NCBI GenBank assembly: GCA_020846535.1
Contig: JADLDR010000118.1
Span: 62,001-126,000 of the forward strand
Origin: Armatimonadota bacterium
Lineage (GTDB): Bacteria > Armatimonadota > JADLDR01
Length of the DNA: 64,000 bases
Direction of reading: 5' to 3'
Part shown: positions 25,037 to 35,130 of the stretch, one piece after another
Position numbering within the stretch: position 1 is the stretch's first letter
Layout: every line of letters starts with the position of its first letter
Translations under genes and position numbers: made by a program
Notes under the pieces: generated by a model
What the model saw: the letters and a program-made list of their open reading frames with translations, nothing else
Database searches by the model: none
What the model was told of the DNA's origin: nothing

Positions 25037-25360
25037 TCATGCAGAGCGTTCCTGCCGGTGCCGCTTTCGTTCCCGGATCGTCTCCACCCACGCCTGGCGC
25101 GCCGGGTCCGCCTGCTGCGCTTCCCAGGCGGCTCGATGGGCCCGGTCATCGGCCTCCATCCGGACATCCTTATGGTCATGATAATAGGCCAGCACCGCTT
25201 CAACCTGCCCCAGCGCCAAGTGCGTATGATTGCGTTGAATCTCTTCAGGACTCCAGTCGCCGTTATGTTCACAGGCGATCTGCGTGACTGTGATCCGGCT
25301 GCCCTCAATGCGGGCGATGCCGTCTTCGCCCACCACGATCCCTGACGATATGGCCGCCAT
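25037..25360 (-). CDS. DUF433-domain protein (antitoxin-like)
   Basis: The 107-residue protein is a DUF433 domain, a small winged-helix/HTH-like fold often coupled to PIN or DUF5615 toxins. The core reads SGIVVGEDGIARIEGSRITV followed by an HTH-like section with WSPEEIQRNHTHLALGQVEAVLAYY. A basic tail follows. I start at 25360 (AAAGGGGG upstream) because the track's longer version reads through promoter sequence. No intact toxin is next to it. A truncated copy of its first 28 codons sits 1.3 kb away, beyond the PIN pair. Confidence 0.85.
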   Translation of the reverse strand: MAAISSGIVVGEDGIARIEGSRITVTQIACEHNGDWSPEEIQRNHTHLALGQVEAVLAYYHDHKDVRMEADDRAHRAAWEAQQADPARQAWVETIRERKRHRQERSA

Positions 25361-25407
25361 CGAAACCGCCCCCTTTCTTTGCGTATTATACCATAAAAAC
25401 GTTATTA
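25274..25407. repeat. Direct repeat shared with 23958-24091
   Basis: This is the parental copy of the 134-base segment. It covers the promoter and 5' end of the intact DUF433 gene. The two copies are in the same orientation, 1316 bases apart, and bracket the PIN/antitoxin pair. Confidence 0.85.
25385..25390 (-). promoter_or_regulatory. Candidate -10 box of the DUF433 gene
   Basis: TATAAT on the minus strand 25 bases before the ATG, also conserved in the truncated duplicate at 24069-24074. Confidence 0.45.
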
Positions 25408-25424
25408 CTTCCATCGTAAGGGCC

Positions 25425-25592
25425 GGAGGAAAGCCGTTTGACAAGCATGATCCCGATAGCAAGTTCTGGCTGCCTGCCGACGCTACGAAGAGTTCGGCAG
25501 GCGCATCCCCGCCCACTTCCGCAGCGACATGGAGCCCATCCGCGCCACCGGCGCGATATCCGCCTCCCCTTCTGAAAAACCTGGAACTTTAA
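25425..25592 (+). pseudogene. Possible decayed GH29 fucosidase fragment
   Basis: One forward frame reads DPDSKFWLPAD and a second reads RYEEFGRRIPAHF with an overlap near 25485. Both resemble short segments of GH29 fucosidases (the DPD-x-WLPAE stretch before the acid/base region and the EFGRRI helix). If so, a large internal piece is gone and a frameshift joins the ends. No start codon or complete domain remains, so the assignment is tentative. Confidence 0.35.
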
Positions 25593-25652
25593 GCGGCCCC
25601 AGGCGTTTTACTGTAATGGCAGTATTGCAAATCCACCGAACGGAGGGAAACT

Positions 25653-26645
25653 ATGGAGTATCGTTCTCTGGGGCGAACCGGGGCGCAGGTAAGTATGCTG
25701 TGCCTGGGCTGCATGAATTTCGGCTGGGGCACGGAAGAGGCCGATGCCATCGCCGTCATCCACCGCGCGCTGGACGCCGGGATCAACTTTCTGGACACCG
25801 CCAATGTCTACGCCCGGGGCTCCAGCGAGCAGATGACTGGCAAGGCCCTGACCAACGGGCGGCGGGACAGAGTGTTCCTCGCCACCAAAGTACACGGCAA
25901 GATGGGGGAGGAGCCGAATGACTGGGGCAACCACCGCTTCCACATCATGCGCCAGTGTGAGGAATCTCTGAAGCGGCTGGGAACCGACCATATCGATCTC
26001 TACCAGATACATCGCCCCCAGCCCTCGGTGCCCATCGATGAAACGCTCCGGGCACTCGACGACCTGGTACGCCAGGGTAAAATCCGCTATATCGGGACCA
26101 GCACCTTCGCCGCCTGGCAGTTGTGCGAATCGCTCTGGGTCTCCAAGGAACTTGGCCTGAACCGCTTCGCCTGCGAGCAGCCGCCCTACCACATCCTGGA
26201 CAGGCGCATCGAAAGGGAACTGATTCCTTTTTGCCAGACTTACGGCTTCGGGATCATCCCCTGGTCTCCCCTGGCAGGCGGGCTGCTGACCGGCAAATAC
26301 CGGCGCGGCGGGACAGGCCCCGAAGGCTCCCGCTACGAAAAGGGTGGCCCGGAGCAGCGTTTCACCGAAGCGGCCCTGAATATCGTGGACGCCCTCCGCC
26401 CTATCGTAGAAGAGAAAGGCTGTTCCATGAGCCAGTTCGCCCTGGCCTGGTGCGCCCGCCAGCCCGGAGTCACCAGCCCCATCATCGGCCCGCGCACCAT
26501 GGAGCAGCTCGAAGACAACCTCAAGGCCGCCGAAATCGCCATCACCGACGAAGACCGGCAAAAAATCGACTCCCTGGTCAAGCCCGGAACCCATGTCAGC
26601 GAATACTACGAAGCGGACTTCGGCCCTCACCCGCACCGGTGGTAG
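25653..26645 (+). CDS. Aldo/keto reductase
   Basis: The 330-residue TIM-barrel oxidoreductase reduces aldehydes or ketones with NADPH. Its length and start (MEYRSLGRTGAQVS) fit the AKR family with the GTEEADAIAVIHRALDAGINF helix. The catalytic tetrad is visible: Asp and Tyr in FLDTANVYARG, Lys in ATKVHG and His in YQIHRPQ. The C-terminal cofactor-binding part has PIIGPRTMEQLEDNL. GGAGG lies six bases before the ATG. It may be transcribed with the hemerythrin gene 100 bases downstream. Confidence 0.92.
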   Translation: MEYRSLGRTGAQVSMLCLGCMNFGWGTEEADAIAVIHRALDAGINFLDTANVYARGSSEQMTGKALTNGRRDRVFLATKVHGKMGEEPNDWGNHRFHIMRQCEESLKRLGTDHIDLYQIHRPQPSVPIDETLRALDDLVRQGKIRYIGTSTFAAWQLCESLWVSKELGLNRFACEQPPYHILDRRIERELIPFCQTYGFGIIPWSPLAGGLLTGKYRRGGTGPEGSRYEKGGPEQRFTEAALNIVDALRPIVEEKGCSMSQFALAWCARQPGVTSPIIGPRTMEQLEDNLKAAEIAITDEDRQKIDSLVKPGTHVSEYYEADFGPHPHRW

Positions 26646-26744
26646 GAGGGACCGCCTTCGGGGAAAGGGGCTTATTCACGGAAGGGGCGATGAATCGCTC
26701 CCTTCCGTCTCAACACTCTCCTCTCAGAGAAAGGAACTCCTCTC

Positions 26745-28662
<1,918 letters not shown>

Positions 28663-28671
28663 TGAAAAGCA

Positions 28672-28815
28672 CCCCTCGGCCCTCCTTGCTAAGAGGGGCT
28701 GAGACCGTGCGCTCTCTTGGTACTCTCTCAAAGTCCCCCAGGGCCGCTCCCCCCGCCGAAGTCTGGCGGGAGGCCGGGGGGAAGGTTGCTTCGGGGGCCA
28801 GGGGCCGGTTGCCTA
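28672..28815. repeat. Interspersed repeat, family R2, copy 1
   Basis: This stretch matches the reverse complement of 40312-40446: GGGGCTGAGA, TGCGCTCTCTTGGTA, then CCGCTCCCCCCGCCGAAG and GGCGGGAGGC blocks occur in the same order and spacing. It fills the space between the GH1 and galK genes. Confidence 0.75.
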
Positions 28816-28860
28816 CCCCCCATCTCTCATAAATCACATTCATTTCAAGGACAGGCATTC

Positions 28861-30006
28861 ATGATTCGAGAGGCATTCGAAAAGCATTTCGGTTTCGCAC
28901 CCGATGCGGCTGTGCGCGCTCCCGGGCGGGTGAACCTGATCGGGGAGCATACCGATTATAACGACGGGTTCGTGCTGCCAGTCGCCATCGATTTTCAGGT
29001 GGTGATGGCGGTCCGGCCCCGTGCGGGCAGGCAGGTGCGCCTCTATTCCGCCAACTTCGAGCGTGAGTCTGCCTTCTCGCTCGATAATATAGCGCCCGAC
29101 CGCCATGAAAAGTGGAGCGACTATGTGCGGGGCGTGGCTCTCTATCTGCTGGAGGCGGGCTTCTCTTTAGGCGGGATGGATGCGGCTATCTACGGGGACG
29201 TGCCCATCGGATCCGGGCTTAGCTCCTCTGCGGCGCTGGAGGTGGCGGCGGCGACCGCCTTCGAGCGGTTGAACGGGTTCCGGATGGACGGGGCGCAGAA
29301 GGCGAAGCTCTGTCAGAAGGCGGAAAACGCCTTTGTGGGGATGAATTGCGGCATCATGGACCAGTTCATCTCCTGCCTGGGGCAGGCGGAACACGCGCTG
29401 CTCATCGATTGCCGCTCCCTGGGCTACGAGCAGGTTCCACTCGATCTGGGGGGCTACCGCATCGTGATCGGGGATACGGGCAAGCGGCGCGGGCTGGTGG
29501 ATTCGGAATACAACGCCCGACGCAAGGAGTGCGAGGAGGCCGCCGCCTTTTTCGCCGGCCTCTACCCCCGGGTCAGGGCGCTCCGGGACGTGACCTACGA
29601 GCAGTATGCAAAACATGCCGACTCTCTGCCTTCCACGGTTCGAAAGCGGGCCGGGCACGTCGTTTCTGAGAACGAGCGGGTTCTCCGGGCCGTTTCCGCC
29701 CTCCGGGAAGGCGACCTGGGGGCGTTCGGCAGGCTGATGGACGAATCCCACGAATCGCTCCGCGATCTCTATGAGGTCAGTTGCCCGGAACTGGATGTCA
29801 TGGTCGAGCTGGCCCGGGCCGTCCCCGGGGTTCCGGGTTCCCGCATGACGGGCGCAGGCTTCGGCGGCTGCACCGTCAGTCTGGTCAGCGCCGAAAGCCT
29901 GGATCATTTCCAAAAGGAGGTGGCCGCCGCCTACCGCGCCCGGACAGGGCTTGAGCCGAAATTCTATGTCTGCCGCGCCTGCGACGGGGCGGGCCCGATA
30001 GAGTAG
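28861..30006 (+). CDS. galK: Galactokinase
   Basis: GalK phosphorylates galactose at C1, entering the Leloir pathway. The 381-residue protein has the galactokinase signature GRVNLIGEHTDYNDGFVLP (about 21-39), the ATP-binding GHMP motif PIGSGLSSSAALEVA (about 116-130) and the third motif TGAGFGGCTVSLV near the C-terminus. I start at 28861; the track extension comes from a repeat. No galT or galE is adjacent, although an epimerase-like SDR lies at 10.1-11.2 kb. Confidence 0.96.
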   Translation: MIREAFEKHFGFAPDAAVRAPGRVNLIGEHTDYNDGFVLPVAIDFQVVMAVRPRAGRQVRLYSANFERESAFSLDNIAPDRHEKWSDYVRGVALYLLEAGFSLGGMDAAIYGDVPIGSGLSSSAALEVAAATAFERLNGFRMDGAQKAKLCQKAENAFVGMNCGIMDQFISCLGQAEHALLIDCRSLGYEQVPLDLGGYRIVIGDTGKRRGLVDSEYNARRKECEEAAAFFAGLYPRVRALRDVTYEQYAKHADSLPSTVRKRAGHVVSENERVLRAVSALREGDLGAFGRLMDESHESLRDLYEVSCPELDVMVELARAVPGVPGSRMTGAGFGGCTVSLVSAESLDHFQKEVAAAYRARTGLEPKFYVCRACDGAGPIE

Positions 30007-30058
30007 CTTCTTTTGCACCGACGCCGATACGCTTCATCTTCAGAAGGAGGCAACCGGG

Positions 30059-31018
30059 ATGGATAAAATTCGCATCGCCGTGATCGGATGCGGCTCGCTG
30101 GCGAATGCGGTCCACTATCCTTCGCTGGCCGAAATGGAGGATGTGGAGCTGTGCAGCATCTGTGATCTCAGTGAGGAGCGGCTTTGCAGCACCGCCGAAC
30201 GCTTTCATGTGGAGAACATCTACACCGATTACCGGAAGATGATCGATGAGGAAGAGCCGGACGGGGTGTTTATCCTGATGCCGCCCCATCACCTGTACGA
30301 CCTGGTGATCCAGTGCCTCAACCGGAGGCGCAATGTCTTTATCGAAAAGCCCCCGGGCGTGACCGCGGAGCAAACCCGCAACATGGCCCGCGCCGCCGAA
30401 CGGAACGGCTGCCTTTCGATGGTCGGCTTCAACCGGCGCTTCATCCCCTTGATGGATGAGGCCCGCAACCGCATCGAGGCGCATGGGCCGATCATCCAGT
30501 GCGTCGCCACCTTCTACAAAAACACGGTCGGGGCAGGCCCCTATTACGACGGGGCCATCGACATCCTCACCTGCGACGCCATCCATGCGGTCGATATGCT
30601 GCGGTGGGTGGGTGGGGAGGTCAGGAGCGTCGCCAGCGATGTCCGCTCCCTGCATGCCGACTACCACAACAGCTTCAATGCCCTGATGTCTTTCGAAAGC
30701 GGCGCGACCGGGGTTCTGCTGACCAACTGGGTGGTCGGCAAGCGGGTGCATACCTTCGAGATGCACGCCAAGGGGATGTCCGCTTTCATCAACCCGGACG
30801 TTTCGGCCACCCTCTACCTCAACAACGACAACGAGGGCAAAACCATCACCACCCAGCAGGCCGCCGAAAGCGACAAGCAGTATTGCTACTACGGCTTCTA
30901 CCACGAAGACCGCTACTTCGTGGACTGCATCCGGGAAGGCCACGAGCCGCAAACCCACTTCGGGGATGCGGCCAAAACGATGGAACTTGTGGAGAGGATC
31001 TACAGAGGACAGATATAA
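30059..31018 (+). CDS. Gfo/Idh/MocA family oxidoreductase
   Basis: The 319-residue NAD(P)-dependent dehydrogenase has the N-terminal Rossmann motif IAVIGCGSLANAVHYPS, the family's EKPPGVTAEQTRNM (catalytic Lys after Glu, about 99-105) and FNRRF. In the C-terminal beta domain it has DAIHAVDMLRWVGG, with the Asp-x-x-His substrate residues. It oxidises a sugar or inositol-like substrate; which one is unknown. A GAAGGAGG site precedes the ATG by about 10 bases. It follows galK by about 50 bases and ends at a strong terminator. Confidence 0.9.
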   Translation: MDKIRIAVIGCGSLANAVHYPSLAEMEDVELCSICDLSEERLCSTAERFHVENIYTDYRKMIDEEEPDGVFILMPPHHLYDLVIQCLNRRRNVFIEKPPGVTAEQTRNMARAAERNGCLSMVGFNRRFIPLMDEARNRIEAHGPIIQCVATFYKNTVGAGPYYDGAIDILTCDAIHAVDMLRWVGGEVRSVASDVRSLHADYHNSFNALMSFESGATGVLLTNWVVGKRVHTFEMHAKGMSAFINPDVSATLYLNNDNEGKTITTQQAAESDKQYCYYGFYHEDRYFVDCIREGHEPQTHFGDAAKTMELVERIYRGQI

Positions 31019-31023
31019 AGCAA

Positions 31024-31055
31024 AAAGGGGCGAATCCCAGGGGATTCGCCCCTTT
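31024..31055. terminator. Bidirectional intrinsic terminator
   Basis: AAAGGGGCGAATCCC pairs perfectly with GGGATTCGCCCCTTT (15 bp). It lies between the convergent oxidoreductase and DUF1559 genes. The minus strand has the better T-run; the plus strand has TTTCCCATTTT. Confidence 0.8.
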
Positions 31056-31107
31056 CCCATTTTATCATTCAGCCCGGATTGAACTGAGGCATCCGGGCCA
31101 TTTCAGG

Positions 31108-31836
31108 TTAAAACTCGCCGGGAGGATTGGCGACAGCGGTTTTAGCCTGCTCGGCTGCGCTGGGCCACCAACCGGGCCACTTCTGGGTGTCGTATTTGTT
31201 GGAATAGCGCATCCTCATATACTTGACATGCCCATCGGCGAAAGCCACGTTCCCGCCTTCCTGATGCCAGTAAGGCAGATTGCTGTAGCCCTTGCCCGGA
31301 GGTCCGTCCGGGTTGTGTTCGTCCCAGTTGGGTCCCAGACAGGAATCATGTGTTCTCAGCGGCCAGGCGACCGCGTCCATATAAAGGACGCACTGGGCGG
31401 GCTTGTCGATGCCTGCCTCATTTGAGATGCCGGACATGTGGCAGTTATAGCCATAGCTCCAATACCATTTCGGGTCGATGGGCGGCCAGGAAAACCAGTT
31501 GCCCGCATCCGGAACCGGGCGGCTCGGGCACTGGTAGGCCCCGACGCTCTTGACATACGGGTGCAGCAGGCCCCAATACATAAAACAGCCCCCTGCGCCC
31601 TGGCTTCCGTTGATGGTGACGCAGCAGCCGTAGCAACTCGGCATCATGTTGCCGTCATAATCCTGGTTGTACATGAGCCAGGCGTTGGCGAGCTGCTTGA
31701 GGTTCGAAGCGCAACTGATGGCGCGTGCCTTTTCGCGTGCCTGCGCGAAAACAGGGAAAAGAATGGCGGCAAGGATTGCGATGATCGCAATAACCACAAG
31801 CAACTCAATCAGTGTGAAACCTTTTCTGCGATACAT
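31108..31836 (-). CDS. DUF1559-type prepilin-like protein (1)
   Basis: The 242-residue protein starts with a class III/type IV pilin N-terminus: short basic leader, [20 protein letters not shown], then [13 protein letters not shown], the latter a hallmark of Armatimonadota. The cleavage Gly-Phe and Glu5 are present. The C-terminal domain has several Cys and ends with the [11 protein letters not shown] motif of the family (H-x-x-x-x-DG region). These proteins are assembled or exported by type II secretion/pilus-like machinery. A perfect promoter lies upstream and a terminator follows. Confidence 0.92.
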   Translation of the reverse strand: MYRRKGFTLIELLVVIAIIAILAAILFPVFAQAREKARAISCASNLKQLANAWLMYNQDYDGNMMPSCYGCCVTINGSQGAGGCFMYWGLLHPYVKSVGAYQCPSRPVPDAGNWFSWPPIDPKWYWSYGYNCHMSGISNEAGIDKPAQCVLYMDAVAWPLRTHDSCLGPNWDEHNPDGPPGKGYSNLPYWHQEGGNVAFADGHVKYMRMRYSNKYDTQKWPGWWPSAAEQAKTAVANPPGEF

Positions 31837-31968
31837 CTGTTGATTCTCCTTTCGATAATAGCGTCCGAGCTTCTTTCAGGTGATCGTTCACCCGACAATA
31901 ACGATAAAGGCCAGAATCAATCGCCACCTCCTGCATTTTACTCTTTTATAGAGGAGCTTATCCATCAT

Positions 31969-31997
31969 ATTATAACAATTTCTCATGGTGATGTCAA
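31969..31997 (-). promoter_or_regulatory. Consensus promoter of the first DUF1559 gene
   Basis: On the minus strand TTGACA and TATAAT match the consensus exactly and are 17 bases apart. The predicted transcript has a leader of about 125 bases before the ATG at 31836. Confidence 0.85.
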
Positions 31998-32061
31998 TAA
32001 TTTTTTTAGGATTTCGATACTTTTATTCACAACTTTGACTTTGAAGAACGCTTTCAGAACA

Positions 32062-32092
32062 AAAAGCGGCCTCCCGATTGGAAGGCCGCTTC
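32062..32092 (-). terminator. Intrinsic terminator of the second DUF1559 gene
   Basis: AAGCGGCCT pairs with AGGCCGCTT around GATTGGA-type loop. On the minus strand the stem is followed by TTTTTG. It lies about 32 bases after the restored stop codon at 32124. Confidence 0.8.
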
Positions 32093-32123
32093 AATGACTG
32101 CCGGGCTGTCGCCCATTTGTTAT

Positions 32124-32745
32124 TTATAGAGGGCGGTCTACGCCGTCAGGGTAGTAGATGCCGCTGCCTGCGCCCTTGTAATTGTTGATCCTCTCGATCT
32201 TGTTCCACTTCACATGCCCGTCGCAGTAGGAGAGGTTGCCCCTGCCCTGGTGGCGGGCCTCGATCCAGTCGATGCGGTTCGGGAAGTTAGGATTGTTATT
32301 GGGGGGTGGCCGGGCCGTATTTGGATTCGAAGAACAGACCTACCGATGCCGGAGCCTGAATCGCGGCTAGAGAGCCGAAGCCGAGGGCGCAGCAGTTATA
32401 GCCATAGTCGCCATAGTAAGTGCCGGCAGGCCAGCAGGTCGGAGCGCACCGCTCGCTTCCGCGGCTGGGGCATTTGAACATATCGTTGTTCTTGGTATAA
32501 GGGTTCAGCAAAGCCTTCTGGTAGAAGCATGCGCCCCCGATGCAGTAGGGCATCGCCTTTTCGTCATAATCCTGGGCATACATGACCCAGGCCGTGCCGA
32601 CCTGTCTGAGGTTGCTCGCACAACTGATCGAGCGGGCCTTCTCCCTTGCCTGCGCGAAAACGGGGAAGAGAATCGCCGCCAGAATCGCGATGATCGCGAT
32701 GACGACGAGCAGTTCGATCAGCGTGAAACCGTTCCGGCGTTGCAT
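32124..32745 (-). pseudogene. DUF1559-type prepilin-like protein (2), frameshifted in a G6 run
   Basis: From the ATG at 32745 (GGAGG upstream) the protein begins [19 protein letters not shown] and [20 protein letters not shown], like the first copy. The frame then stops early at PATPQ. The forward sequence has six Gs at 32291-32296; removing one continues the protein as [20 protein letters not shown] and on to NLSYCDGHVKWNKI, the missing C-terminal DG motif, ending at a stop at 32124. The intact protein would be about 207 residues. Confidence 0.8.
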
Positions 32746-33029
32746 TGAGTGTTCCCTCCTCATCAAGATAACGGATACATTGCCTGTTTCCTGACAGGGA
32801 ACAGGCGCACGAATGCCGCCGGATCTGGTAAATAGCGCGGGATGAGAAGACATTATGCTGATGCTGGCATGGGATAAGAGATATCCAGATGTTCAGATAG
32901 CCGGAGAGCCGAGGGGAATATATGAACGATCTTGCCAGGTGCGCTTCGGGTTACTTTCCAGGGCATTCGAAGATAGGGCGGATCGGTTCACCTCCTTTAC
33001 CTGTGATAACTGATTGCTTTCTTGCTTTT
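32746..33029. other. Leader and upstream region of the second DUF1559 gene
   Basis: This stretch lies between the start codon and a predicted promoter. Near 32985 the minus strand contains an isolated AAAGGAGGTGAACCG, a textbook ribosome-binding site with no ATG after it. No protein longer than about 30 codons is seen. Confidence 0.4.
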
Positions 33030-33059
33030 AATATAACCAAAAGCGGAACGTTTTATCAA
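33030..33059 (-). promoter_or_regulatory. Promoter upstream of the second DUF1559 gene
   Basis: TTGATA and TATATT on the minus strand with an 18-base spacer, giving a leader of nearly 280 bases. Confidence 0.55.
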
Positions 33060-33120
33060 TGTCTGAGTATTTATTCACAATCGTCTGCAAGTGAGGGAGA
33101 ATGGTGAACGGAGATGTCTT

Positions 33121-34827
33121 TTAGATTGCCGGGGGCGGCCCTTTGACACAGTTTTTACCGCTTTGCTTGGCCTCGTACATACGCATATCAGCCTGATGGA
33201 CAAGACCCTCCTGATCCGTTCCGTCCTGGGGATAGACGGCGACCCCGATGCTGACCGTCACGGCGGCCCGGCTCTTGTATTCATGTTCCAGGGATTCCAT
33301 CAGGGCGCGCAGTTTTTCCCCGACGACCATCCCGCCCCCGGCGTCTGTATTGGGGAGGATGACGGCGAACTCTTCCCCGCCGGAGCGGGCGACGGTATCC
33401 ATCGCCCTTACGTTCTCCCGCACAGTCTGGGCGATGACTTTCAGCACATGATCCCCGGCCAGGTGGCCCAGGGTGTCGTTGATCATCTTGAAATTGTCCA
33501 CATCGAAGACGATCAATGCCAGGGGCGTATCGGTGCGGCGCGCTCGTTCGATTTCTTCGCCGAGCCGCTGGAAGAAGAAAGTGTGGTTGTAGAGCCTGGT
33601 GAGCGGGTCACGAAGCGACATATCCCTCACCTGCTCGAAGAGGATGGCCCGTTGGATCGCCATGGCCGCCTGATCGACAATGACTTCGAAAAGCCGGATC
33701 TGCTCCACGCTGAAGGCATCGGGCTGGGCGCTGGTCATAGTGATGACTCCCTCGATCCGCCCGGCGGGGGTCAGGGGAGCGCAGATATAGGACCGGATAT
33801 CGCTTGCTTGCTCGGTGCAGGGGCAAAGCGGATCGGTGTCCCGGTTGGTCATGATGAACATCTCGCCCGTCCGGGCAGCGATGCAGTCCTCTTCGGGGCA
33901 GGAATCTCCTTCCCGCAAGCACGAACAGGTCCTGGACGAGTCGCCCCAGGAGGCCATTGTGAGCAGATCGGCGGACTCGGGGTCGAAAAGGCGTACCATG
34001 ATGGCAACGCCCTCGAATATCTGGGTTAATTGCAGGAGGGTGCAGTTGATCACGAACTCCAGGTTGTCGCCCGCGCTCATGGTGCGAGCCACATTGAAGA
34101 GGATGCTTCTTTCGGCATCGCTTTTTTCCAGGGCGGCTTTTTTTCGCTCCAATTGCTCCACCGTTTGCTGGAGGTCGTTGTTCAGGTCTTCCAGGGAGGC
34201 CGCCTGGCTTTCGATGGTGGCGTTCTGGCTGGCGAGTTCGTCATAGGCGCGGCTCAGATCGTTCAGCAGTTGCTGGCGTCTCGCGCTCTCCCCCTCAATG
34301 GCGATGCGGTAGCCCGCCAGCCGGGAGATCAGCCACCCGCTGACCGACAGGATCGCCAGGCGAGTCACGATCAGCGCCGAGTTGAGGCTTTCCGGATCCG
34401 GCCTGCTCGGATAGAGCAAGATCGCCCCGATATACATGATCATGGCGAGCAACGTCAGCAGGAGCGCAACGGTGGAGGAGTACAGAACGGACGACAGAAA
34501 AAGAACGAGGATGTAAACAATAAAAAAAGGGCTTTCATGTCCGCGGGTAAAAAACACCAGCAACGAGGTGGCTGCGATCAGCAGAATGACCGCGCCCAGC
34601 ACCAGGCGCGGATCCGATTTCCGAAAGGAGGCGTAGTAGAAATAGAGGATCGGAAGCCCTGCGAGCGCAAGCGACAGCAGCGTTCCGGGCAGACGATAGA
34701 TAATCTGCGGCTGCCAGGCCAACAAGATCAGCAGGCTGCCGACCGCCAGCACAATGCTGTGAGCCGTCCAGCGTAGGGCCGGAACCAATGGCGTATGGGA
34801 GGTTGGTTCGATAGGGCGGTCAGGCAT
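33121..34827 (-). CDS. Membrane GAF-GGDEF diguanylate cyclase with cysteine-rich GAF
   Basis: The 568-residue protein has five or six membrane helices (about 24-175), a coiled coil (about 178-245), a GAF domain (about 250-400) and a GGDEF domain (about 405-565). The cyclase signature is intact, SGGEEF at about 478, and RAMD five residues before it is a product-inhibition I-site, so it should make c-di-GMP. The GAF domain contains seven Cys in about 45 residues (CSCLREGDSC, EEDC, CPC), a possible metal or redox site. It is monocistronic. Output target is unknown. Confidence 0.9.
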   Translation of the reverse strand: MPDRPIEPTSHTPLVPALRWTAHSIVLAVGSLLILLAWQPQIIYRLPGTLLSLALAGLPILYFYYASFRKSDPRLVLGAVILLIAATSLLVFFTRGHESPFFIVYILVLFLSSVLYSSTVALLLTLLAMIMYIGAILLYPSRPDPESLNSALIVTRLAILSVSGWLISRLAGYRIAIEGESARRQQLLNDLSRAYDELASQNATIESQAASLEDLNNDLQQTVEQLERKKAALEKSDAERSILFNVARTMSAGDNLEFVINCTLLQLTQIFEGVAIMVRLFDPESADLLTMASWGDSSRTCSCLREGDSCPEEDCIAARTGEMFIMTNRDTDPLCPCTEQASDIRSYICAPLTPAGRIEGVITMTSAQPDAFSVEQIRLFEVIVDQAAMAIQRAILFEQVRDMSLRDPLTRLYNHTFFFQRLGEEIERARRTDTPLALIVFDVDNFKMINDTLGHLAGDHVLKVIAQTVRENVRAMDTVARSGGEEFAVILPNTDAGGGMVVGEKLRALMESLEHEYKSRAAVTVSIGVAVYPQDGTDQEGLVHQADMRMYEAKQSGKNCVKGPPPAI

Positions 34828-35130
34828 CCAGAGACCTCACCTCAGCGGAGGGCAGATGTCAGGCAGGGCTCATTGAATGCCTCTCTCATGAAGGTTTCTT
34901 AGGGGAGAAGCATCGCTTGAAGGCAATTTTTATCAGGTTAACCCGAGTTGCTACCTAACCCGGGATCGGTGCCGTTTTCCACTGTAGGGGCGCGATGAAT
35001 CGCGCCCTGCCAGGCCGTTGGGCGCGATGAATCGCGCCCCTACCCCCCCCGAAGACTCGATATTCGGTAGCGAGCGTGTTCATGTATATATTATTCCATA
35101 AACGGCGCGAAGCGATACATAACGCTTCCT
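34828..35130. repeat. Gene-free region with TAGGGGCGCG palindromes
   Basis: Two inverted copies of TAGGGGCGCGATGAATCGCG-type text lie head to head at 34985-35042. Nothing else is identified in the roughly 300-base gap between the cyclase and folP. Confidence 0.55.

Noticed and set aside
28717-28860. N-terminal extension of galactokinase
   Set aside because: The extra codons fall in repeat R2; galactokinases start just before the APGRVNLIGEH region, as from 28861.
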